From: DASRYH01 sp035687245
GTDB taxonomy: Bacteria > Actinomycetota > Coriobacteriia > Anaerosomatales > PHET01
Direction of reading: 5' to 3'
Assembly: GCA_035687245.1 (NCBI GenBank)
Contig: DASRYH010000021.1
Coordinates: 1 to 48,516 of the forward strand
DNA: 48,516 nt
The notes beneath the pieces were generated by a model, which was not told where the DNA came from, searched no databases, and worked only from the letters and a program-made list of their open reading frames with translations. A program made the position numbers and the translations under genes. Positions 33,521-43,331 of this stretch are shown here, in pieces (the stretch's first letter is position 1; each line of letters opens with the position of its first letter).

Positions 33521-34198
33521 CTAGCGCGCTGCAGCCTCTGCGGCCGAGCGGATGGCGTTGATCGCCGCGATGGGGTCTGGCTCGCCGAACACCGCGTTAC
33601 CAGCGACGAGGCAACGGGCGCCTTCGGCACATACTCGGGCGGCCGTTTCCGGATTGATTCCGCCGTCGACCTCGATGATGGGCGATACGCCTTCCGAATC
33701 GCAGAGCTCGGCGAGTTCGGCGACGCGTTCGACGCTTCGCTCGATGAAAGACTGGCCGCCAAAGCCCGGGTTCACGCTCATGATGAGCACCATGTCGACC
33801 TCGCCGAGCACGTCTCGAATGGACGCGACAGGCGTAGCGGGGTTCAAGGTGACTGCGGGCGAGGCACCCTTCTCACGGATGCGGCGCAGCGTGCGGTGCA
33901 GATGCGGAGAGGCCTCGACGTGCACGGACACCAGATCAGCCCCGGCCTCTAGATACCAGTCGATGGTAGCGTCCGCGTTGGTGATCATGAGGTGGACGTC
34001 GAGCGGAATAGTCGAGACCTTCTTGAGCGCCTTGATGACAGGCGGTCCGTAGGTGAGGTTGGGTACGAAGTGACCGTCCATGACGTCGACGTGAATGTAG
34101 TCAGCGCCACCGGCCTCAACGATCGCTACGGCCTCAGCCATGCGGGTGAAGTCGGCAGACAGCAGAGACGGGGCGATCAGTACGCGCTGGTCGCTCAT
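33521..34198 (-). CDS. rpe: Ribulose-phosphate 3-epimerase
   Basis: Rpe interconverts ribulose-5-phosphate and xylulose-5-phosphate in the pentose phosphate pathway. The 225-residue TIM barrel has the metal-binding IHVDVMDGHFVPN, the His in LDVHLMI, and VNPGFGGQSF and VDGGI near the end. The ATG at 34198 has AAAGG 7 nt upstream; the open frame extends back into gpsA without similarity. It starts 16 bp after gpsA. Confidence 0.96.
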   Translation of the reverse strand: MSDQRVLIAPSLLSADFTRMAEAVAIVEAGGADYIHVDVMDGHFVPNLTYGPPVIKALKKVSTIPLDVHLMITNADATIDWYLEAGADLVSVHVEASPHLHRTLRRIREKGASPAVTLNPATPVASIRDVLGEVDMVLIMSVNPGFGGQSFIERSVERVAELAELCDSEGVSPIIEVDGGINPETAARVCAEGARCLVAGNAVFGEPDPIAAINAIRSAAEAAAR

Positions 34199-34214
34199 GT
34201 TGGCGCCTTTCGGT

Positions 34215-35228
34215 CTAGTCGACGAGGCCCATCCCGTGAAGCTCGTCACGCGCTTCGCGGCCCATCAGGATCTCCCCAGCCTTCATGGGTGAAGCACCAT
34301 CATAGAGAATCGAGCGAACCTGGTGGGTGATGGGCAGCTCGACGCCTTCGGCCTTGCCAAGCTCGTCGACGGTCACGCAGCTCACGGCGCCTTCGGCAAC
34401 CATATGCGTGCGCTCGTAGAACTCGTCCATGCTGCCGCCGGTTGCCACAAGCTCGCCCAGCCCGCGGTTGCGTGAGTGCTTCGAGGTGCAGGTGGCGATC
34501 AGGTCGCCCATGCCCGCGAGTCCCATATAGGTGAGCGGGTTTGCGCCGCGAGCCTTGCCTAGACGCGTCATCTCCGCCAAGCCGCGCGTCATGAGCGTGG
34601 CTTTGGTGTTGTCGCCATAGCCCAGGCCGTCGCACATGCCGGCAGCGACAGCGATGACGTTCTTGCTGGCACCCGCGAGCTCGACACCGGTGACGTCCGT
34701 GCTCGTGTAGACGCGGAAGAATGGCGTCATGAAGGCGTCCTGGAAAACGCGCGCCACACCCTCGTCGTAGCCCGCGATCACGGTTGCCGAAGGGATGCCG
34801 CGGCTCACTTCCTCGGCGTGGTTCGGTCCGGAGAGGCCAGCGAGGCGAGAGTCGTTGCCGAAGACATCCGCGAGCACCTCGGTCATGAGCATGAGGCTGC
34901 CGTTCTCCACGCCCTTGCTCAAGATGACCACCGGCGTGTCGTCGGCCAGGTGCGGCTTCATCGACTCGGCGGTGGTGCGAACGCCCACGCTGGGGGTGAC
35001 CATCACGACCGCTTCGGCGCCGACGAGTGCTTCTTCGATGTCTGAGGATGCGAAGACGCTGTCAGGGAAGACGACGTCGGGCAGGTAGACGGGGTTCTTG
35101 CGCGTCTCGTTGACGCCTTCGGCGATCTCGGGCTCGCGAGCCCACAGCCGGACTTCGTGGCCCTTGCCACCCAACAGCCAACAGACCGCGGTGCCCCACG
35201 AGCCCGCACCGATCACTGAGATGCGCAC
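34215..35228 (-). CDS. gpsA: Glycerol-3-phosphate dehydrogenase [NAD(P)+]
   Basis: GpsA reduces dihydroxyacetone phosphate to sn-glycerol-3-phosphate, the backbone for phospholipids. The 337-residue product has the Rossmann motif GAGSWGTA at the N-terminus, the substrate-site Lys in LAGASKNVIAVAAG, and GNDS/GPNHAEEV segments typical of the family. The GTG at 35228 has AAGGAG upstream and lies 1 bp after the plsY stop, which places it in one operon with PlsY, the enzyme that uses its product. Confidence 0.97.
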   Translation of the reverse strand: MRISVIGAGSWGTAVCWLLGGKGHEVRLWAREPEIAEGVNETRKNPVYLPDVVFPDSVFASSDIEEALVGAEAVVMVTPSVGVRTTAESMKPHLADDTPVVILSKGVENGSLMLMTEVLADVFGNDSRLAGLSGPNHAEEVSRGIPSATVIAGYDEGVARVFQDAFMTPFFRVYTSTDVTGVELAGASKNVIAVAAGMCDGLGYGDNTKATLMTRGLAEMTRLGKARGANPLTYMGLAGMGDLIATCTSKHSRNRGLGELVATGGSMDEFYERTHMVAEGAVSCVTVDELGKAEGVELPITHQVRSILYDGASPMKAGEILMGREARDELHGMGLVD

Positions 35229-35229
35229 G

Positions 35230-35922
35230 CTACTGCTCCTTGTCGGAAGACTCAGCCTCATCAGAGCGCGCCGCGCCCCGACGGCTAAACGATAGCTTAT
35301 TCTCCTCGCCTCGCACGATGCGCACTATGTTTGTGCGGTGGCGCCATAAGACAAGGGCGGCTAGCGCAAATACCGTCACGATGGTGGGCAGGCTGTCGGG
35401 ATACATCATCAGAACGAGTATCGGATACGTGATCGCCACGACTACCGAGCCCAGCGAGACGATTCGTGAGGTCGCGATGACGGCGGCAAAGACCGCAAGC
35501 TCGATTACGAGGCCTAGCGGCGTCATGACTGCCAGCGCACCCGCTGACGTCGCGACGCCCTTGCCGCCCTTAAAGCCGATGTAGGGCGAATAGGCGTGCC
35601 CCAGTACGGAGGCGGCCATCGCCCCGACCGCCACCCAGTCGGCCGCAGTCACGCCGAATGCCTGCGACGACACGAGGAGCTTCGCCAGACCCACCGCGAG
35701 CGCACCCTTGCCGGCATCAAGTACCAGTGTCGCGCCACCCGCACGCGCACCGAGCACTCGGAATACGTTGGTGGCACCCAGATTGCCCGAGCCGTGTTCG
35801 CGCGGATCGATGCCGTAGAAGCGCTTCCCCACCACGAGCGACCACGGGATGGCGCCAAGCAGGTACGCGCCCACGAGTACGAGCGCCACCAGCGACCAGA
35901 ACCCGAGTTGCGAGGCGAGCAC
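35230..35922 (-). CDS. plsY: Glycerol-3-phosphate acyltransferase PlsY
   Basis: An integral membrane enzyme that acylates glycerol-3-phosphate with acyl-phosphate. The 230 residues have several hydrophobic helices and the conserved loops GSGNLGATNVFR and GFKGGKGVAT. The charged tail after residue 200 is a little longer than usual. The GTG start shares one base with the der stop (TAGTG). Confidence 0.96.
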   Translation of the reverse strand: MLASQLGFWSLVALVLVGAYLLGAIPWSLVVGKRFYGIDPREHGSGNLGATNVFRVLGARAGGATLVLDAGKGALAVGLAKLLVSSQAFGVTAADWVAVGAMAASVLGHAYSPYIGFKGGKGVATSAGALAVMTPLGLVIELAVFAAVIATSRIVSLGSVVVAITYPILVLMMYPDSLPTIVTVFALAALVLWRHRTNIVRIVRGEENKLSFSRRGAARSDEAESSDKEQ

Positions 35923-37235
35923 TAGTGCGATTCCTTCTTACGGAACTTCAGGATCAACGGCGTGCCGGTGAAGTCGAAGCGCTCCCGCATACGGTTCTCG
36001 ATGTAGCGACGGAAGTTGTCGTCCACAAGCACGGGGTGGTTCGCGAAGAAGGTGAATCCGGGAGGCGCGGTGCGCGTCTGCGTGACGTAGTGCATGCGCA
36101 GCGTCATGCCGCCCTTATTGATGGTATGGCCGAAGTCGCGCATCTCGGTGAGCAACTTGTTCAGCTGGCTCGTTGAGATCTCGGTGGTGAAGCTCGTGTA
36201 GACCTGGTCGATCTTGTCCCAGATCTTGTGAACGTTGTGCCCGGTCAGCGCGCTGATCCGCAGAACGGGCGCGTAGCCCACGTAGCCGAGACGCTCCTCG
36301 ATTCGGACGAGCAGGTCGTCCTTCTCTTCTTGGGTCTCAAGCGTGTCCCACTTGTTGAGCAGCACGATCATCGCGCAGCCGCGCTCTTGGGCGAAGCGCG
36401 CAACGCGCTGGTCCTGGTCGGTAAGACCGATCGATGCGTCGATGACCAGCAACGCGACGTGTGCACGGTCGATGGCCCTCATCGCGCGCACGAAGCCGTA
36501 GTACTCGACGTCCTCGTCGATGACGGCCTTTCGGCGAATACCGGCGGTGTCTACGAGGCGGTAGCGACGGCCATCGCGCTCGATGACCGTGTCGATCGCG
36601 TCGCGCGTAGTGCCGGCGACCTCTGAGACGATGGAGCGCTCGCGGCCGGAGAGCTTGTTGAGCAGTGACGACTTGCCAGCATTAGGACGTCCGATGATGG
36701 CGATATCGATCGCGTCGCTCTCGACGACAGGCTCGGACTCGGGCAGCACGGCGACGATCTCGTCGAGCAAATCGCCGGTGCCGTTGCCGTGGGTGGCAGA
36801 GACGGGCCACGGCGTGCCCATGCCGAGGTTGTAGAACTCGTAGGTCTCCTGCTCCGAGCCCGGGTTGTCTACCTTGTTCACGGCGAGGAAGACCGGCTTG
36901 TTGGTGCGCTTGAGGATCTTGGCGACCTCTTCGTCCTCGGCGACCAGGCCGGTGCGGCCGTCGACGAGAAAGACGATGGCGTCGGCCTCTTCGGCAGCCA
37001 TGACCGCTTGGGTGCGGATCGAGGTTTGGAACTCATCGATGCCACCCGACTCGATACCACCGGTGTCGATGATGAGAAAATCGACGCCGTTCCAGTCGGC
37101 GCGGTGGTAGCTGCGATCTCGAGTCACACCGCGGGCCTCGTGAACGATGGCCTCGGTCTGCTGCGTTATTCGGTTTACGAGCGTGGACTTGCCGACGTTC
37201 GGCCTGCCGACGACTGCGACGATGGGTAGCGGCAC
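35922..37235 (-). CDS. der: Ribosome biogenesis GTPase Der (EngA)
   Basis: Der is an essential GTPase for 50S subunit maturation. The 437-residue product has two tandem G domains. The first begins VAVVGRPNVGKSTLVN with DTGGIES and NKVDN; the second has IIGRPNAGKSSLLNKL, DTAGIRRK and NKWD. The C-terminal KH-like domain completes it. The GTG at 37235 has AAAGGAAG upstream; the longer open frame into the DUF512 gene lacks family similarity. Confidence 0.97.
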   Translation of the reverse strand: MPLPIVAVVGRPNVGKSTLVNRITQQTEAIVHEARGVTRDRSYHRADWNGVDFLIIDTGGIESGGIDEFQTSIRTQAVMAAEEADAIVFLVDGRTGLVAEDEEVAKILKRTNKPVFLAVNKVDNPGSEQETYEFYNLGMGTPWPVSATHGNGTGDLLDEIVAVLPESEPVVESDAIDIAIIGRPNAGKSSLLNKLSGRERSIVSEVAGTTRDAIDTVIERDGRRYRLVDTAGIRRKAVIDEDVEYYGFVRAMRAIDRAHVALLVIDASIGLTDQDQRVARFAQERGCAMIVLLNKWDTLETQEEKDDLLVRIEERLGYVGYAPVLRISALTGHNVHKIWDKIDQVYTSFTTEISTSQLNKLLTEMRDFGHTINKGGMTLRMHYVTQTRTAPPGFTFFANHPVLVDDNFRRYIENRMRERFDFTGTPLILKFRKKESH

Positions 37236-37239
37236 TGCA

Positions 37240-38622
37240 CTACTTCCTTTCGGTTCCTCTCGCAAGCTCTGCTGCGGCCATCTCGAGGCCAGCCAGCAAA
37301 CCTGCGGCGTCAGAGGATACCAGACGGATGTCGGCACCCGCCTCAGCCCGAACATCGTCAAGTGTCATGTCGTCGAGCGTAAGGCCGTCCGCATTCAAGA
37401 CGATGTCCGGTAGCAGGTATATGCCCGCGTTGCCATCCGATGCGATCGCTGCCGACAGGTCGCTGCCCGTGAGCAGCCCGGTAACCGACACGTTGCCGCC
37501 GAAGAAGCGGTTGGGCACCGCCAGCAACCGCACGCGACCGACGGCCTCGCACGCCTGCAACGCGCCGGCAAGCGTGGTGGCCGCCATGATGCCGGTGATG
37601 ATCGTGACCGCTTCGGCTTCGGCGGGCAGCGCAGCGATGGCCTTCTGAAGGGTCCCGCGGGCCGCCGTGACCTCGTCGACGAAGCTGCGTACAAGCCCGA
37701 TACCGTTCTCGTACTGCGGGAAGCCGTCGTACCACTGCGCGCTGGGCATCGGGGCGCGCGCGTTGAGGTAGAACTCGTCGGCGAGGTGCACCCACGAGAT
37801 CTTGTCGCGCTCCATGAAGGCGAACTGCCAGCGCTGAACCTGCTGGATGACGGTGGCCGAGGCTATCGGATCGTTGTAGCTGCTGTCGAAGATGGACTGG
37901 TGCCGCGTGTAGCCCAGCGGCACGATGCCGACGCTCTCGACGCCCTCGCGCTCGGCGAGCCAGGTGAGCGTCTCGTCGAGCTGTTCGCCATCGTTCACGC
38001 CGGGCACGAGCACGATCTGCACGTGCAGCTCGATGCCGGCCTCAACGAGTTGGTCAAAGCGCTCCAGCGCTCGATCCTCACGCGCGCAGACGAGCTGCTC
38101 GCGCACGTCGGGATCGACGGCGTGCAGTGAGACGTAGAGCGGTGACAGGTGCTGCTCGACGATGCGCTCCATGTCCTCGTCGGTGAGGTTGGTGAGGGTG
38201 ACGAAGTTGCCCTGCAGAAACGAGAGCCGGAAGTCGTCGTCGCGCAGGTAGAGCGCGCGGCGCAGGCCTTTCGGCAGCTGGGACATGAAGCAGAAGGCGC
38301 AGTTGTTGCGGCAGGTGCGCACGCGGTCGAAGACGAGCTCCGCAAAGTCGAGTCCCCACGTCTCCCCCGCCTCGCGCGTCATCGTCAGTGTGAGATCGGC
38401 GCCGTCGCGGCGAGCGACCACGTCGACAGACGCAGCGTCGGCAAGCCATTGCCAGTCGATGATGTCGCGTAGCGCCACACCATCGGCGGTGACGAGCACG
38501 TCTCCGGCACGCAGGCCCGCGCGCTCAGCGGGAGAGCCGGCGTCGACAGATGCGACGAGTCCACCGCTCTCGCCAGGCTCTGAGGACGGCGCGTAGTCCG
38601 CGCGGGATCGATCCAAGGCCAC
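37240..38622 (-). CDS. DUF512 family protein: PDZ plus radical-SAM-like Fe-S domain
   Basis: A 460-residue protein. An N-terminal PDZ-like segment (VDAGSPAERAGLRAGDVLV) covers about residues 20-80. A CX3CX2C cluster motif (CRNNCAFCFMSQLP) near residue 105 is typical of radical SAM proteins. The DUF512 region follows (ADEFYLNAR, and AVPNRFFGGNVSVTGLLTG). The family often neighbours der and its reaction is not established. The GTG start follows the ispH stop directly with GAGG 8 nt upstream, so co-translation is likely. Confidence 0.9.
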   Translation of the reverse strand: MALDRSRADYAPSSEPGESGGLVASVDAGSPAERAGLRAGDVLVTADGVALRDIIDWQWLADAASVDVVARRDGADLTLTMTREAGETWGLDFAELVFDRVRTCRNNCAFCFMSQLPKGLRRALYLRDDDFRLSFLQGNFVTLTNLTDEDMERIVEQHLSPLYVSLHAVDPDVREQLVCAREDRALERFDQLVEAGIELHVQIVLVPGVNDGEQLDETLTWLAEREGVESVGIVPLGYTRHQSIFDSSYNDPIASATVIQQVQRWQFAFMERDKISWVHLADEFYLNARAPMPSAQWYDGFPQYENGIGLVRSFVDEVTAARGTLQKAIAALPAEAEAVTIITGIMAATTLAGALQACEAVGRVRLLAVPNRFFGGNVSVTGLLTGSDLSAAIASDGNAGIYLLPDIVLNADGLTLDDMTLDDVRAEAGADIRLVSSDAAGLLAGLEMAAAELARGTERK

Positions 38623-39453
38623 CTACATCGCCTCGATTGCGGCGATGACACCGCTGATCTGCTCTTCAGGCGTGGATGCCCCGGCGGTCACGCCCACAAC
38701 CTCGACACCACCGAACCATGCCGGGTCGAGCTCATCGGCGGTCTCGACGTGCTGCACCTTCGGGTTCACGCTCTTGCAGACCTCCACGAGACGCGCCGTG
38801 TTGCCGGAGTTGCGCCCGCCGACCACTACCATCGCGTCAACGCGAGCCGCCAGCTCCTCGGCGGACTGCTGGCGCTTGCCGGTGGCCGAACAGATCGTGT
38901 TGGCGACGCGCAGGTCGCTCGTGCGCGGAAGAAGCGCATCCACGATCTCAGTGAGCCGCGCGAGTGATTGAGTGGTCTGCACCACGACGCCGATGCGGCG
39001 TGAGGGCAGACGCTCTGGCAGCTCCTCGGCGGTACCCACGACCAGCGCTTCCCCGCCGGCGTGAGCCATGATGCCTTCGACTTCAGGGTGATCGGCCTCG
39101 CCGACGATGACGATCGCATAGCCCGCGTCGCGCAGCGCTTCGGCAGCCTCGTGCGCCTTGCTCACGTGCGGGCAGGTGGCGTCGACGACGTTGAGCCCCT
39201 TCTCGAAAGCACGGTCGATGATCGCCGGGTCGACACCGTGGGTGCGGATGACGAGCGTGCCGTCCTCGGCCTCGTCCAAGCACGCAGCCACCTCAACGCC
39301 CTTGTCGCGCAGCGCGGTGACCGCCTGCGGGTTGTGGATCAGCGGCCCAAGCGTCTTGACGGTAGCGCCGCTCGCGGCGGCCTCTTCGGCAAGCTTCAGG
39401 GCGCGCTCGACGCCGTAGCAGACGCCTGCATAGCGTGCGACTTCCACGCGCAT
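38623..39453 (-). CDS. ispH: 4-hydroxy-3-methylbut-2-enyl diphosphate reductase
   Basis: IspH is the last enzyme of the MEP pathway and makes IPP and DMAPP using a [4Fe-4S] cluster. The 276-residue product has the three cluster cysteines in GVCYGVERAL, DATCPHVSKAH and NTICSATGKRQ. The catalytic residues appear in IHNPQAV and IRTHGV. Its cluster would be supplied by the Isc genes of this window. It is 4 bp downstream of plsC on the same strand. Confidence 0.97.
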   Translation of the reverse strand: MRVEVARYAGVCYGVERALKLAEEAAASGATVKTLGPLIHNPQAVTALRDKGVEVAACLDEAEDGTLVIRTHGVDPAIIDRAFEKGLNVVDATCPHVSKAHEAAEALRDAGYAIVIVGEADHPEVEGIMAHAGGEALVVGTAEELPERLPSRRIGVVVQTTQSLARLTEIVDALLPRTSDLRVANTICSATGKRQQSAEELAARVDAMVVVGGRNSGNTARLVEVCKSVNPKVQHVETADELDPAWFGGVEVVGVTAGASTPEEQISGVIAAIEAM

Positions 39454-39457
39454 GTGA

Positions 39458-40135
39458 CTACCTCGCCTCCTCGGCGCGACGCCGCTCGATTGCGATGCGG
39501 CGCATGATCTCCTCTGTCATGGCGGCGACCCGCTCCTTGCGCGAGCCTTCGAACTGCTCGGGATGGACCGGCTCGCCGTAGCTGATCGTGACGCGTGTGA
39601 ACCGGGGCAGCTTCTTGCCCGGCGGCCACGCTTCTTTCGTACCACTGATGCCCACCGGTACCACGGGTACGCCGGCACGCGAGGCGATGAACGCCACGCC
39701 GCCATGAGCTTCACCAAGCTCTTCACCGCTTTCGCGGCTGCGAGTGCCCTCGGGGAACATCCCCACGAGCTCGCCGCGCTCCAACAGACTGGTGGCCGTG
39801 GTGATGGCCTCGCGGTCCGCGCTCGCCCGGGTGATGGGAAACGTCCACAGATGGTCGAGCGCCCAGCCGAGCGGCGCGAAGTCCCACAGCTCGGACTTGG
39901 CCACGAAGTGTGTGGGTCGGGGAGCTACACACCACAGCAGCGTGGGATCCAGATAGCTCACATGGTTGCCGGCAAGAATCGCTCCGGTCTCAGGCACGTT
40001 CGAGTCGCCGATGGTCGTGACGCGAAACAGCGCGATGAGCAGCCGCCCGAGTGTGGCGCGCACGAAGTAGGTCAGTCCCCAGGATGGCGCGTCCTCGCCA
40101 AAGACCGGCTTGCCGCGCCGCTCGGCCGCCTTCAC
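39458..40135 (-). CDS. plsC: 1-acyl-sn-glycerol-3-phosphate acyltransferase
   Basis: PlsC makes phosphatidic acid, the step after PlsY. The 225-residue product has the acyltransferase motif I GNHVSYLDP (HX4D) and motif III FPEGTRSR, with VPVGISG following. A weak hydrophobic stretch near the N-terminus suggests membrane association. The GTG start overlaps the cmk stop as GTGA, a 4-nt overlap. plsC, plsY and gpsA all lie in one cluster, giving a compact phospholipid module. Confidence 0.94.
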   Translation of the reverse strand: MKAAERRGKPVFGEDAPSWGLTYFVRATLGRLLIALFRVTTIGDSNVPETGAILAGNHVSYLDPTLLWCVAPRPTHFVAKSELWDFAPLGWALDHLWTFPITRASADREAITTATSLLERGELVGMFPEGTRSRESGEELGEAHGGVAFIASRAGVPVVPVGISGTKEAWPPGKKLPRFTRVTISYGEPVHPEQFEGSRKERVAAMTEEIMRRIAIERRRAEEAR

Positions 40136-40803
40136 GCCGACGCCTTTGCGGCCAGCTTCGCGATAGCCTCTACCACCTGCTCGATCGACAAGCCGGTTGT
40201 GTCGAGCTGTATGGCGTCTTCGGCGAGCGTGAGCGGCGAGACCTCGCGCGTCGTGTCGATCTTGTCGCGGCGCTTCATGGCCTCGAGTGTCGCCGCAGCG
40301 TCCGATGCCATGCCGCGGGCCGCGTTCTGTGCCGCACGGCGGCGCGCACGCTCTTCGGCGCTCGCAGTGAGGAAGACCTTCACCTCGGCGTCGGGGAAGA
40401 CCACGGTGCCGATGTCGCGCCCCTCGACCACGATGTTACTGGCACGGCCGATGGCCCGCTGCTGCTCCACCATCGCGGTGCGCACCTTCGGGCTGCGGGC
40501 GACCACAGAGACGGCTTCGTCGGCGCGCGGGGTGCGAATAGCGTCGGTGACGTCCTCGCCACCGATGAGTACGCGCGTGGGCAGCGATTCGGCGCCCTCG
40601 TGCTCGAAGCCGATCTTCTGGGACGCAGCGATCTCGGCAAGCGCGGGCTCGTCGGAGAGCTCAAAGCCGTTGTCGAGCGCGCGTACAGCCACGGCGCGAT
40701 ACATCGCACCGGTGTCCAGGTAGTGGAAGCCGAGCTTGGTCGCGACGAGCTTGGCGACGGTGGACTTGCCGGAGCCGGCAGGCCCGTCGATAGCGATGAT
40801 CAT
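40132..40803 (-). CDS. cmk: Cytidylate kinase
   Basis: Cmk phosphorylates CMP and dCMP. The 223 residues start MIIAIDGPAGSGKSTVAK with the P-loop, followed by YLDTGAMYRA, VEGRDIGTVVFP and the lid segment RARRRAAQ. The length is normal. It heads the cmk-plsC-ispH-DUF512-der-plsY-gpsA-rpe series, after a 60-bp gap from aroA. Confidence 0.96.
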   Translation of the reverse strand: MIIAIDGPAGSGKSTVAKLVATKLGFHYLDTGAMYRAVAVRALDNGFELSDEPALAEIAASQKIGFEHEGAESLPTRVLIGGEDVTDAIRTPRADEAVSVVARSPKVRTAMVEQQRAIGRASNIVVEGRDIGTVVFPDAEVKVFLTASAEERARRRAAQNAARGMASDAAATLEAMKRRDKIDTTREVSPLTLAEDAIQLDTTGLSIEQVVEAIAKLAAKASA

Positions 40804-40863
40804 GTGGCGTGAATCCTCTTGGTATGCCGAATGAGATACGCGGATGCGCGCGTGTGGATTGTA

Positions 40864-42174
40864 CTACGCGCCGAGTGCGACAAGGTCGTCGGCGAAGCGC
40901 GGGTAACTCACGTCGACAGCGTCGTAGCGAAGCACCGTGACCGGCGACTCTCCGGCCAGGCCTGCGAGCGCCCAGCACATCGCGAGGCGGTGATCGCCCA
41001 GCGAATCGAGGGTTGCCTCGCCGAAGGTAGCGGGGCCGTCTACCTCAAGCCAGTCCTCGCCCGCGCGCACGGTGACGCCAAGCGCGGTAAGACCCTCTTC
41101 GACTGCGGCAAGCCTGTCGCTCTCCTTGACGCGCAGCTCGCCCGCGCCCTCGAAGCGCGTGGTGCCGTGCGCGGCAGCAGCGATGAGCGCGAGCACCGGC
41201 ACCTCGTCCACAAGCGACGGAATCTCCTCGGCAAGCACGGTGGTGGCGCGAAGGCCTGTGGAGTAGCGCGCGGTGATGCTGCCGATGGGCTCGGCGCCAG
41301 CACAAGGCGCTTCGGCAATCTCGATGTCGGCGCCCATTCGCTCCAGCACTCGCAGAAAGCCAATCCGCGTCTCATTGAGCGAGACGCCAGGCATCGTGAC
41401 GGCGCTGTAGGGCACGAGCAGCGCCGCGGCCACCATGAAGGCTGCCGAAGACGGGTCGGCCGGCACGTCGATATCGGTGGCGACCGGAACCTGCGGACCG
41501 CACAGCGACGCCGAGTTGTGCTCGGGGGTCACCTTCACGGTCACGCCGAAGGCGGGCAATAGCCGCTCTGTGTGGTCGCGCGAGGGTGCGGGCTCGGCCA
41601 CGCGCACACCGCCGGCTGCGTGCAGGCCGGCGAGCAGGATAGCTGTCTTGACCTGCGCGGATGCGACAGGCGAGTCGTAGTTGAAGGGCTTGAGACCGGA
41701 GACGCCGCGCACGGTGACCGGCAGCGTACCGCCCTCGGCGGTCTCGAAAGACGCTCCCATTGCCGTGAGCGGGTCGGTCACGCGGCGCATGGGGCGCTTC
41801 GAGAGCGACTCGTCGCCCGTGAGTGTGACTTCGATAGGCCATCCCGCAAGCACGCCCATGAGCAGGCGCGCGGTGGTTCCGGAGTTCCCGCAGTCGATCG
41901 GCGCGGCAGGCTGCGCGGGGCCAGACGCTCCCCAACCTCTGACCGAGCCGGCGAGCGAGCCGTCGGCCTGCTCCGCCAGATTAACGGTCGCGCCCAGGGC
42001 GGTTACGGCACCGATGGTAGCGCGCACATCCGCCGAATCGAGAACGCCAGTGAGCTTGGAGGTCCCCTCAGCGAGCGCCGCGAAGAGCACAGCGCGATGC
42101 GAGAGCGACTTGTCGCCCGGCAGCGCGATCGTTCCGGAAAGCGGGCTGGTTGCAGGAGCGAACGCGCGATCCAC
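40864..42174 (-). CDS. aroA: 3-phosphoshikimate 1-carboxyvinyltransferase (EPSP synthase)
   Basis: AroA joins shikimate-3-phosphate and PEP in aromatic amino acid synthesis. The 436-residue product has LPGDKSLSHRAVL at the N-terminus and DCGNSGTTARLLMG. PSRDHTERLLPAFG, VKESDRLAAVEEGL and LGDHRLAMCWAL follow in order. The GTG shares a base with the tyrA stop (TAGTG). It forms an aromatic/histidine-aminotransferase trio with tyrA and hisC. Confidence 0.97.
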   Translation of the reverse strand: MDRAFAPATSPLSGTIALPGDKSLSHRAVLFAALAEGTSKLTGVLDSADVRATIGAVTALGATVNLAEQADGSLAGSVRGWGASGPAQPAAPIDCGNSGTTARLLMGVLAGWPIEVTLTGDESLSKRPMRRVTDPLTAMGASFETAEGGTLPVTVRGVSGLKPFNYDSPVASAQVKTAILLAGLHAAGGVRVAEPAPSRDHTERLLPAFGVTVKVTPEHNSASLCGPQVPVATDIDVPADPSSAAFMVAAALLVPYSAVTMPGVSLNETRIGFLRVLERMGADIEIAEAPCAGAEPIGSITARYSTGLRATTVLAEEIPSLVDEVPVLALIAAAAHGTTRFEGAGELRVKESDRLAAVEEGLTALGVTVRAGEDWLEVDGPATFGEATLDSLGDHRLAMCWALAGLAGESPVTVLRYDAVDVSYPRFADDLVALGA

Positions 42175-43331
42175 TACTCGGCCGCCTCATCGTCGGCAGC
42201 TTCGGCAAGCGAGCGGAAGCGCGCCTCAAAGCCGCGATCCGCGAGGTCGCGCGCGAGTCCGTCGAGGTCGCCTTCGTCGACGAGCACGAGCACGAGCAAA
42301 GCGCGGTCCTCGGTCTCGTGATCGATGTCGATGCCCTCGATGTTGCAGCCGGCGGTGCCGACAGCGCCCGTGACCTCAGCGACCACGCCGGGACGGTCCT
42401 CCATCGGGACGGTGAGCTCGACCAGGCGCGCCGTTGCGGGCACCCACTGGGCGGGCAGCGACTGGCGAACTGACGCAGCGCCGGCAAGCCAACGCCGAAT
42501 GGCGTCGGAGTCTCCAGCGCGTACCATCGCCTCGAACTCGCCCAGAGAAAGCCGCAGCTCACGCAGCCCGTTTGCGAGTGCATCGGCGTTGTCCATGCAG
42601 ATGCCTGTCCACAGATCGGGGCTGCCGGCGGCGATGCGCGTCGTGTCTTTGAATCCGCCCGCAGCCAGACGCAGCAGCTCGCCGCTCTTGCCGGCATGCG
42701 CGCCCGCAACCTCGCACAGCGCAGCCGCTGCGACGTGCGGGACGTGGCTGACGATGGCGACGGCCTCGTCGTGGCTCTTGGGCTCTACAGAGATGACGCG
42801 CGCACCGAGCGAGGTCACGAAAGTGTGCACGTGGGAGAACGCGTCAGGATCTGTCTCGGCCGCCGGGGTAAGCAGCCAGTAGGCGCCGTTGAACAGGTCG
42901 GGCTTGGCGGCACCCACGCCACTGCGCTCGCTACCCGCCATCGGGTGCCCGCCTACGAAGCGCGCGGCACTACCGAGCGCGCGGCGAGCGGCGCGCATGA
43001 CCCCGCCTTTGGTGGAGACGACGTCGGTGACGACGCCGTCGTAGCCAAGCTCGCCAAGCGTCTGAAGCCAGCTCTCGATGAAGCGCGCCGGGGTCGCGAG
43101 CACCACGAGTCGGGCACCTCCCGCCGAAAGCCACTCAGCGGCCTGCGCCGAGCCGGGCAGCGCACCTTCGTCGATGACGCCGCGCTCGACCGCTTCGGCA
43201 ATCGAAGCCTCATCGGTATCGATGCCGAAGACGCGCGGGGCGTCGTCGAGTTGCCGGCAGGCGGCGGCGACCGAGCCGCCGATGAGCCCGACGCCTACGA
43301 CACAGACGCTGTCGAAGCCCGCGGTGCTCAC
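42174..43331 (-). CDS. tyrA: Prephenate dehydrogenase with C-terminal ACT domain
   Basis: TyrA oxidises prephenate to 4-hydroxyphenylpyruvate for tyrosine. The 385-residue product has the dinucleotide site VVGVGLIGGSVAAA and the family signatures GGHPMAGSERSG and SHVPHVAAA. An ACT domain lies in the last 80 residues (VPMEDRPGVVAEVTGAVG), the usual seat of tyrosine feedback inhibition. The GTG overlaps the hisC stop by 4 nt, and aroA overlaps the other end. Confidence 0.95.
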   Translation of the reverse strand: MSTAGFDSVCVVGVGLIGGSVAAACRQLDDAPRVFGIDTDEASIAEAVERGVIDEGALPGSAQAAEWLSAGGARLVVLATPARFIESWLQTLGELGYDGVVTDVVSTKGGVMRAARRALGSAARFVGGHPMAGSERSGVGAAKPDLFNGAYWLLTPAAETDPDAFSHVHTFVTSLGARVISVEPKSHDEAVAIVSHVPHVAAAALCEVAGAHAGKSGELLRLAAGGFKDTTRIAAGSPDLWTGICMDNADALANGLRELRLSLGEFEAMVRAGDSDAIRRWLAGAASVRQSLPAQWVPATARLVELTVPMEDRPGVVAEVTGAVGTAGCNIEGIDIDHETEDRALLVLVLVDEGDLDGLARDLADRGFEARFRSLAEAADDEAAE